Positions 58,699 through 64,000 of a stretch of DNA of 64,000 nucleotides are shown piece after piece. The notes under the pieces were generated by a model. That model did no database searches. It was given only the letters and a program-made list of their open reading frames with translations, and was not told the origin of the DNA. The stretch comes from Mycobacterium sp. (GTDB taxonomy: Bacteria > Actinomycetota > Actinomycetes > Mycobacteriales > Mycobacteriaceae): assembly GCA_021732005.1 (NCBI GenBank), contig JAKFVT010000055.1:62001-126000 (forward strand). The letters run 5' to 3'. Position 1 is the first letter of the stretch. The number at the start of each line of letters is the position of its first letter. Made by a program: the position numbers and the translations under genes.

Positions 58699-59373
58699 TC
58701 AGGCGGCGAGTACCGCGTCCAGCGCGGAGTAGAAGATGCCGAGCCCGTCGTCGGACGGGCCGGTCAGCGCTTCGGTGGCGTGTTCGGGGTGGGGCATCAG
58801 CCCGACCACCCGGCCGTTGGCGGAGCTGATCCCGGCGATGTCGCGCATCGAGCCGTTGAGGTTCTCGGCGTAGCGGAACACCACCCGGCCTTCGCCTTCG
58901 AGTTCGTCGAGCACGGCCTCGCTGGCGACGTAGCGGCCCTCGCCGGACTTCAGCGGCACCAGCAGTTCGGCGCCGGATTCGTACCGCGACGTCCATGCGC
59001 TGGTGATCGAATCCACCCGCAACCAGACATCACGACAGATGAAGTGCAGCCCGGCGTTGCGGGTCAGCGCGCCCGGCAGCAGTCCGGCCTCGCAGAGCAC
59101 CTGGAAGCCGTTGCAGATGCCGAGCACCGGCAGGCCGGCCTTGGCGGCGGTGATCACCTCGCCCATCACCGGCGCGAACTTCGCGATCGCACCGCAGCGC
59201 AGGTAGTCGCCGTAGGAGAAGCCGCCCGGCACCACCACGGCGTCGACGCCCTTGAGGTCGGCGTCGCCGTGCCAGAGGTTGACCGCCTCGGCGCCGGCGA
59301 GCCGTACCGCGCGGGCCGCGTCGACGTCGTCGAGCGTGCCGGGGAAGGTGATGACCCCGATCCGGGCGCTCAC
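58699..59373 (-). CDS. purQ: Phosphoribosylformylglycinamidine synthase subunit PurQ, GTG start
   Basis: A 224-residue class I glutamine amidotransferase that supplies ammonia to PurL. The nucleophile is Cys in VLGICNGFQVL, the oxyanion loop is VPGGFSYGDYLRCG, and His and Glu lie in MPHPEHA. The GTG overlaps the purS stop as GTGA. It belongs to the three-subunit PurLQS complex together with purL at 51.4-53.7 kb. Confidence 0.96.
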   Translation of the reverse strand: MSARIGVITFPGTLDDVDAARAVRLAGAEAVNLWHGDADLKGVDAVVVPGGFSYGDYLRCGAIAKFAPVMGEVITAAKAGLPVLGICNGFQVLCEAGLLPGALTRNAGLHFICRDVWLRVDSITSAWTSRYESGAELLVPLKSGEGRYVASEAVLDELEGEGRVVFRYAENLNGSMRDIAGISSANGRVVGLMPHPEHATEALTGPSDDGLGIFYSALDAVLAA

Positions 59374-59609
59374 CCTTGTTCCCGGGTGACCGACCAGTCC
59401 TCGATGACCGTGTTCGCCAGAAGCGATTCGGCGATCTCCGCTAGCGCCGAGTCGCTGATCGAATCGTCGACCTCGAGCTCGAATCGCTTGCCCTGCCGGA
59501 CATCCGAGATGCCGGTGTGTCCCAGACGGCCCAGTGCACCGACGATCGCCTGACCTTGCGGGTCGAGGATCTCGGCTTTGGGCATCACGTTGACCACTAC
59601 TCGGGCCAC
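59370..59609 (-). CDS. purS: Phosphoribosylformylglycinamidine synthase subunit PurS
   Basis: A 79-residue small subunit bridging PurQ and PurL. It starts MARVVVNVMPKAEILDPQGQ and contains LGRLGHTGISDVRQGKRFEL, standard for PurS. It is the first gene of purSQ on the - strand, with a short 54-bp upstream gap. Confidence 0.95.
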   Translation of the reverse strand: MARVVVNVMPKAEILDPQGQAIVGALGRLGHTGISDVRQGKRFELEVDDSISDSALAEIAESLLANTVIEDWSVTREQG

Positions 59610-59663
59610 AGGCGCTCCTGCTGACGTCGGGGAATGTTGCGGTGTAACTCTACCGGCGGCTCA

Positions 59664-60314
59664 TCAGCAGGACCCGATGTAGGCGGTGCAGAGCGGCGCG
59701 CCGAGGGCGTCGAGCAGGTTGTCGTCGCTGGCCATCGGCCATGGGGTCTGCGGCGGTGCGGTTGACCACATCGCCAGCTCGGTCACGGTGCTGTTGGCCG
59801 GATTGGCCACCACGTACTGGCGCAGGATCACCGGACCGCTGATCACCGCGGCCATCCGGTCGGGCTCGTTGACGGTCAGTGACGGCGACGCCGTCGGGTT
59901 TGTGCGCTGGCAGGACCGCAGTGCGGCCACCGCGGCGTGGAAGACGTCCTGCGCCAGCTGACCGCCCCGCCAGGTCTCTCCTCGCCAATGCATCACCTGT
60001 GCCTGCAGCTGCCACTGGCCGTCGGGGTTGACGACGGTGGCGCGTTCGGCGACGGCGTAGGCGCGTGGATCCTGCGCCACCGGCGGGGTGCCGCACAGCT
60101 CCTCGAACCGGAACCGGGGTGCGACGGCGGTGACCGCCACCCCGGCCAGCCGGGGCCAGGCGTACCGGGCGTTCAGCGGTATCGCCCAGGGGGCCACCCA
60201 CGCCGCGTCCGGAATGCGGTCGCAGTTGGGCGGGCAGGTGTCCGGGTCGGCGGCAGCGTGCGGCGGTACGGCGAGCCCGCAGGCCACCAGCATCACCGCG
60301 ATGACCAACCGCAT
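59664..60314 (-). CDS. Secreted protein of unknown function
   Basis: A 216-residue protein with a signal peptide (MRLVIAVMLVACGLAVPPHA) cleaved near AAAD. The mature part begins DPDTCPPNCDRIPDAAWVAP, and it holds six cysteines likely in disulfides, including the last residue (TAYIGSC). ATG 60314 is preferred because GGAAGG lies about 9 nt upstream; a frame starting at 60353 would bury the signal peptide. I recognise no domain. The gene ends 54 bp before purS starts on the same strand. Confidence 0.78.
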   Translation of the reverse strand: MRLVIAVMLVACGLAVPPHAAADPDTCPPNCDRIPDAAWVAPWAIPLNARYAWPRLAGVAVTAVAPRFRFEELCGTPPVAQDPRAYAVAERATVVNPDGQWQLQAQVMHWRGETWRGGQLAQDVFHAAVAALRSCQRTNPTASPSLTVNEPDRMAAVISGPVILRQYVVANPANSTVTELAMWSTAPPQTPWPMASDDNLLDALGAPLCTAYIGSC

Positions 60315-60351
60315 GTATTCGACGCCTTCCAGTGCGCGCACAATCGTAAGC

Positions 60352-60990
60352 ATGGAGCTGACGCATTTCGGGCATTCATGTCTTCTCGCCGAGTTCGACG
60401 GCGCCACCTTGCTGTTCGATCCGGGTAATTTCTCGCACGGCTTCGAGGGTGTGACCGGTCTGTCGGCCATCCTGATCACCCACCAGCATCCCGACCATGC
60501 CGACCGCGAACGGCTGCCGGCGCTGGTGGAGGCCAACCCGAACGCGGTGCTCTACGCCGATCCGGCCACCGCGGCCGAGCTCGGCGAACCCTGGCGCGCC
60601 GTACAGGTCGGCGACGAGCTGAACGTGGCCGGGCTGACCATCCGCGGGGTGGGCGGGCGCCACGCCGTCATCCATCCGGAGATTCCGGTCATCGACAACA
60701 TCTCGTATCTGGTCGGCGACGCCGAGCACCCGGCCCGGCTCATGCACCCCGGTGACGCGCTGTTCGTCCCCGGCGAGCCGGTGGATGTGCTGGCCGCCCC
60801 GGCGGCCGCGCCCTGGATGAAGATCTCCGAGGCGGTGGACTATCTGCGGGCGGTCGCGCCGGAGCACGCGGTCCCGATCCATCAGGGGGTAGTGGCCCCG
60901 GAGGCGCGCGGCATCTACTACGGTCGGCTCACCGAGATGACCGATACGGATTTCCGGGTGCTTCCGGAAGAGAGTTCGTTCCGGTTCTGA
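60352..60990 (+). CDS. MBL-fold metal-dependent hydrolase (UlaG-like)
   Basis: A 212-residue metallo-beta-lactamase-fold protein: MELTHFGHSCLLAEFDGATL at the N terminus, the metal motif ITHQHPDHADRERLP (HxHxDH-type), LMHPGDALFVPGEPVDVLAA and the late histidine in VPIHQGVVAP. The family cleaves ester or phosphodiester-like bonds; the substrate is unknown. It is divergent from the secreted protein, with 37 bp between the starts, so control regions overlap. Confidence 0.87.
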   Translation: MELTHFGHSCLLAEFDGATLLFDPGNFSHGFEGVTGLSAILITHQHPDHADRERLPALVEANPNAVLYADPATAAELGEPWRAVQVGDELNVAGLTIRGVGGRHAVIHPEIPVIDNISYLVGDAEHPARLMHPGDALFVPGEPVDVLAAPAAAPWMKISEAVDYLRAVAPEHAVPIHQGVVAPEARGIYYGRLTEMTDTDFRVLPEESSFRF

Positions 60991-61023
60991 GCGCACAAGG
61001 CGGACAGGCGAATTGATCAACTG

Positions 61024-61365
61024 ATGTTCGACAACTGGCGGGTGCGCCGGCACGGACAACGCTGTCAGGCGACCGTCGTGCACGCGCAGCAGGCCGCCAA
61101 GATCGCGACCAACGACTACCGCAAGTACCAATTCGTCGTCGACGTTCACCCTCCGGGCGCCGACCCGGTCCGCCTCGAGATCACCGAGACGTTCACCGTC
61201 GGCGGATTGAAACCCGCGGTGGGCGACATCGTGGGGGTGCGATGGGACGCCACTTCGAACCGTGCCGTCTTCGACCTCGACGGTGACCCCCGCTACGACA
61301 TCAAGGCGCTTCGCGCACAGCAAGACGCGCGGCGCCAGAACCTACTCGACCAGCCGCCGGATTAG
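61024..61365 (+). CDS. Conserved-looking hypothetical protein, 113 residues
   Basis: A 113-residue cytoplasmic protein: MFDNWRVRRHGQRCQATVVH, then YRKYQFVVDVHPPGADPVRL and VGGLKPAVGDIVGVRWDATS. The strands and spacing suggest an OB-like or SH3-like barrel, but I do not recognise the family. It lies 17 bp before the SDR gene and is probably in the same transcript with it. Confidence 0.72.
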   Translation: MFDNWRVRRHGQRCQATVVHAQQAAKIATNDYRKYQFVVDVHPPGADPVRLEITETFTVGGLKPAVGDIVGVRWDATSNRAVFDLDGDPRYDIKALRAQQDARRQNLLDQPPD

Positions 61366-61382
61366 AGACACAGGAGATATTC

Positions 61383-62189
61383 ATGAGCACAGCTGACCTG
61401 ACCAGACTGTTCGGGTTGTCCGGCAAGACCGCGCTGGTCACCGGCGGCAGCAGCGGCATCGGGGTGATGATCTCCCGCGGCCTGCTGCAGGCCGGTGCCG
61501 AGGTGATCATCAGTTCCCGCAAGGCCGACAAGTGCGATCAGGTCGTCGCCGAACTGTCGCAGTTCGGCACGATCCGCGCCATCCCGGCCGACCTGTCCCG
61601 TCAGGACGAATGCAAGCGGCTGGCCGCCGAGGTCCTGGCCGGCACCGACAAGCTCGACATCCTGGTCAACAATGCCGGGGCGACGTGGGGCGAACCGCTG
61701 GAATCGTTTCCGACCTCGGCCTGGGACAAGGTGCTCGACCTCAATGTGAAGTCGCCGTTCTGGCTGGTGCAGGAACTGGTCGGCGCGCTGCGCAAGGCCG
61801 GGACCGCCGACGATCCCGCACGGGTGATCAACATCGGCAGCATCGACGGGATCCAGGTGCCGGTGATGAACATCTACTCGTACTCGGCCAGCAAGGCGGC
61901 CGTGCACCAGTTGACTCGTGTGCTGGCCAAAGAGCTTGGCCCCCAACATATCACGGTGAACGCGGTGGCACCGGGGCCGTTCCAGTCGAAGATGATGGCC
62001 GCCACCCTGGATGCGTTCGGGGACTCGATCGCGGCCTCGTCGCCGCTGGGGCGGATCGGCCGCGACGACGACATGGCCGGTATCGCGGTGTTCCTGACCA
62101 GCCGAGCCGGGTCCTATGTGAACGGGGCGATCATCCCGGTCGACGGCGGCATGGCGACGACGGCGAGCGGGTCCAGCTCACGCAGCTAG
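61383..62189 (+). CDS. SDR-family oxidoreductase (RhlG/FabG-like)
   Basis: A 268-residue classical SDR: cofactor loop ALVTGGSSGIGVMISRG, VNNAGATWGEPLESF and catalytic YSYSASKAAVHQLTRVL after INIGSIDGIQ. Arg/Lys residues after the second strand (SSRKADK) favour NADPH. It probably reduces a 3-ketoacyl or similar carbonyl group. The C terminus is Ser-rich. AGGAG is in the 17-bp gap before ATG. It abuts the convergent deacetylase-like gene with no spacer. Confidence 0.88.
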   Translation: MSTADLTRLFGLSGKTALVTGGSSGIGVMISRGLLQAGAEVIISSRKADKCDQVVAELSQFGTIRAIPADLSRQDECKRLAAEVLAGTDKLDILVNNAGATWGEPLESFPTSAWDKVLDLNVKSPFWLVQELVGALRKAGTADDPARVINIGSIDGIQVPVMNIYSYSASKAAVHQLTRVLAKELGPQHITVNAVAPGPFQSKMMAATLDAFGDSIAASSPLGRIGRDDDMAGIAVFLTSRAGSYVNGAIIPVDGGMATTASGSSSRS

Positions 62190-62894
62190 TCAGGCGGCGG
62201 AAGCTGCGGGGACCTGGGGGTCCCAGCGGTACACCGTCGGCGTGCAGCCGTGCAGCAGGGCCAGATCGATCGCGTCGAGCATGGCCTGACGGGGCCCGAC
62301 CTTGCGCAATTGCTTTGCGGTGACGGCTAATCGGACGATCCCGCCACGGCGTGCGGTGCGTTCTGCCGACAGCACCAGCGTGCGGCACCACCACGGTTCG
62401 GTGACGAACCCTTCGCCGATTCCGACCACCCGGGAGCGCGTCGTCGTGCCGGTGACCAGGTCGGTGACGCCGTGCAGATCGACAAGCAGCCGGAAGCCGT
62501 TGCGCGGCAATGCCAGCGCCGTTCCGGCGGAGACCGTCCAGCCCGGGGCGGCGAACAGCCTGCTCCGAAGACCGACGTGCTCGAGGACACGATCGGCGCC
62601 CATCAGCCGAAGGTTCGCCTCGTGCGCGGGCAGCGCACCGAACTCGCCGCGACGCTTCTTGGTGGCGGCGGCGTCGAAACCGTGCAGCACCACCGCATCA
62701 CCGCCGGATCGCCGGTGCGCCAGCCAGCCGATGGTGCGGGCGTCGGATTCCAGGCGGTACCCGTCCTTCAGCCTGGGGGCGACGAGCAGTGACAGCGGAA
62801 CCGCGCGACTGTCGAGCGCGGCGCAGAACTCGTCGACATCGCCGAGCGTCCGATCACTGATCCCGGACACCGACACGATGAGTTGTCCAGCCAC
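62190..62894 (-). CDS. DUF2334-type (polysaccharide-deacetylase-fold) protein, GTG start
   Basis: A 234-residue protein of the deacetylase-like (beta/alpha)7 fold: AGQLIVSVSGISDRTLGDVD, VPLSLLVAPRLKDGYRLESD, AVVLHGFDAAATKKRRGEFG and VTAKQLRKVGPRQAMLDAID. The HGFD sequence takes the place of the usual metal-binding HxxxH, so catalytic ability is uncertain. GTG 62894 is used because CAGACT ends 6 nt before it; GTG 62900 and TTG 62924 are alternatives. The product is probably cytoplasmic (no signal peptide). Confidence 0.75.
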   Translation of the reverse strand: MAGQLIVSVSGISDRTLGDVDEFCAALDSRAVPLSLLVAPRLKDGYRLESDARTIGWLAHRRSGGDAVVLHGFDAAATKKRRGEFGALPAHEANLRLMGADRVLEHVGLRSRLFAAPGWTVSAGTALALPRNGFRLLVDLHGVTDLVTGTTTRSRVVGIGEGFVTEPWWCRTLVLSAERTARRGGIVRLAVTAKQLRKVGPRQAMLDAIDLALLHGCTPTVYRWDPQVPAASAA

Positions 62895-62962
62895 ACTCAC
62901 AGTCTGGCAATTCCAGGTGTCCAAACGGTGTCTGTCACCTTGAGGTCAGGCGACCATTGGGG

Positions 62963-63451
62963 TCAGCCCGGCAGGACCGCCTCGATCGCGGCGATCACTT
63001 CGGGGGCGTCGGGCTCGGTCTGCGGCCGGAACCGGTTGACCACCCTCCCGCCCGGCGCGATCACGAACTTCTCGAAGTTCCACGCGATGTCGCCGGCCTT
63101 GCCGTCACCGTCGGCGACGGAGGTGAGCTCGGCGTACAGCGGGTGCCGGTCGTCGCCGTTGACATCGGTCTTGGCCAACAGCGGGAACGTCACCCCGTAG
63201 GTGGTGGAGCAGAACGTCTGGATCTCCTCCGCGGTCCCCGGCTCCTGACCCATGAACTGGTTGCAGGGCACCCCGATCACGGTCAGGCCGCGGTCCCCGT
63301 AATCACGTGCCAGCTGCTCCAGCGCCCCGTACTGCGGGGTGAGGCCGCATTTGGATGCGACGTTGACCAGCAGGATCGCCCGGTCGGCGTAGTCGGCCAG
63401 CGAGGTGGCTTTGCCGTCGAGGGTGGTGAGCGGGATGTCGGTCAGACTCAT
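62963..63451 (-). CDS. Glutathione-peroxidase family protein (thiol peroxidase)
   Basis: A 162-residue thioredoxin-fold peroxidase. The peroxidatic Cys is in VNVASKCGLTPQYGALEQL, the Gln in PCNQFMGQEPG, and Trp/Asn in AWNFEKFVI, so the catalytic tetrad is intact. As mycobacteria lack glutathione, it probably uses thioredoxin or mycoredoxin. Further Cys residues are CNQF and TFCSTTYG. ATG 63451 overlaps the upstream peptidase stop as ATGA. Confidence 0.9.
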   Translation of the reverse strand: MSLTDIPLTTLDGKATSLADYADRAILLVNVASKCGLTPQYGALEQLARDYGDRGLTVIGVPCNQFMGQEPGTAEEIQTFCSTTYGVTFPLLAKTDVNGDDRHPLYAELTSVADGDGKAGDIAWNFEKFVIAPGGRVVNRFRPQTEPDAPEVIAAIEAVLPG

Positions 63452-64000
63452 GCCGGTGACGTTACCTCGTGCTGTTCGGCGCCGGCGGTGGCCAGCAGCC
63501 AGGAGTACTGGAACGCCGCTTCCTTCCACCGCTCGTAGCGGCCGCTGATGCCACCATGGCCCGCGGCCATCTGTGTCTTCAGCAGCACGGGGTGCTCATC
63601 GGTCTTGGTGTGCCGAAGGGCGGCAACCCACTTCGCGGGTTCGACGTAGAGAACGCGGGTGTCGTTGAGCGATGTCATCGCCAGAATCGCCGGGTACTCC
63701 TTGGCTTCGACGTTCTCGTACGGCGAATAGGACTTCATGTAGAAGTAGACGTCCTTGTTCTCCAACGGGTTTCCCCACTCGTCCCATTCGGTCACCGTCA
63801 GTGGCAGCGACGGGTCGAGGATCGAGGTGAGCGGGTCCACGAACGGCACCTGCGCGAGGATGCCGGCGAACAGGTGCGGCGCCAGATTCGCCACCGCACC
63901 CATCAGCAGACCGCCCGCGCTGCCGCCGAGCGCCACCAGATTCTGCGGCCGGGTCAGCCCGGTGTCGACCAGATGCTGTGCGACCGCGATGAAGTCGGTG
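63448..64000 (-). CDS. ptrB: S9-family prolyl oligopeptidase/oligopeptidase B (C-terminal part, runs off the window)
   Basis: The visible 183 residues are the catalytic half of a serine peptidase. The frame is open to the right edge, so the N-terminal propeller domain lies outside. The nucleophile elbow ALGGSAGGLLMG, the QVPFVDPLTSILDPSLPLTV and WDEWGNPLENKDVYFYMKSY segments of oligopeptidase B, the Asp in TSLNDTRV and the His in AAGHGGISGRYE complete the triad. It cleaves short peptides after basic residues. Its location matches ptrB of M. tuberculosis, as I recall it. Confidence 0.92.
   Translation of the reverse strand, partial: TDFIAVAQHLVDTGLTRPQNLVALGGSAGGLLMGAVANLAPHLFAGILAQVPFVDPLTSILDPSLPLTVTEWDEWGNPLENKDVYFYMKSYSPYENVEAKEYPAILAMTSLNDTRVLYVEPAKWVAALRHTKTDEHPVLLKTQMAAGHGGISGRYERWKEAAFQYSWLLATAGAEQHEVTSPA

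Noticed and set aside
1..64000. CRISPR arrays, insertion sequences or prophage genes
   Set aside because: No regularly spaced repeats, transposase, integrase or phage structural genes other than the HK97-fold encapsulin were found.

Overview
The window is high-GC actinobacterial DNA, and its gene content and order point to a mycobacterium, most likely a fast-growing Mycolicibacterium. Diagnostic genes are mycothiol synthase (mshD), a stearoyl-ACP desaturase of the DesA1 type, lmeA, a mycofactocin-type SDR and DUF3073. From about 24.4 kb to the end the gene order follows, as I remember it, the M. tuberculosis Rv0824c-to-Rv0781 segment: desA1, dus, LCP protein, phoU, pst genes, mshD, glnR, lmeA, thioredoxin, cysA2/sseC, nitrobindin, pabC-like, ygfZ, DUF3073, purM, purF, SCP-like, CPBP protease, purL, pepC, DyP, encapsulin, purQ, purS, ptrB. 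No insertion sequence, prophage or CRISPR array is visible.

Region 1 (1-18 kb) is an acyl-CoA catabolic island built from long, translationally coupled operons. A GntR regulator sits beside a perfect 22-bp palindrome, facing a + strand operon of three crotonase-fold proteins, two AMP-forming acyl-CoA ligases and a mycothiol-isomerase-fold protein. A second GntR regulator ends a - strand operon of SDR, thiolase and acyl-CoA dehydrogenase. Divergent from it is a + strand pair of acyl-CoA dehydrogenase and mycofactocin-type SDR. A five-gene - strand operon (two SDRs, an APH-fold kinase, a flavin monooxygenase and an alpha/beta hydrolase) closes the island. The substrate cannot be read from the sequence.

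Region 2 (18-24.3 kb) holds a tRNA cluster (Phe, Asp, Glu on -, Lys on +), a GAF protein, a polyprenyl-phosphate sugar transferase, a 52-residue orphan, an MpaB-type oxygenase divergent from a TetR regulator, and two related secreted proteins.

Region 3 (24.4-36.8 kb) is envelope, phosphate and nitrogen physiology: desA1-dus (dus apparently starting on ATA), an LCP ligase, phoU convergent with the complete pstSCAB operon (both with TTCA-type Pho repeats), mshD-glnR, and lmeA with a membrane-anchored thioredoxin.

Region 4 (36.8-42 kb) is a sulfur operon (DUF4395, rhodanese, SseC) behind a small ORF ending in a run of cysteine codons whose RNA can pair with the downstream ribosome-binding site. 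It is followed by a 32-residue membrane peptide coupled to nitrobindin, and two related proline-rich lipoproteins.

Region 5 (42-64 kb) is purine biosynthesis (purM, purF, purL, purQ, purS) interleaved with conserved genes: DUF2461, cupin, SDR-DUF2867 fusion, PPOX protein, CPBP protease, a large membrane alpha/beta hydrolase, a Na+/H+ antiporter, aminopeptidase, and a DyP peroxidase-encapsulin nanocompartment operon. The window ends inside an oligopeptidase-B-like gene. Many genes here look leaderless: a TANNNT box lies 6-7 nt before the start codon.
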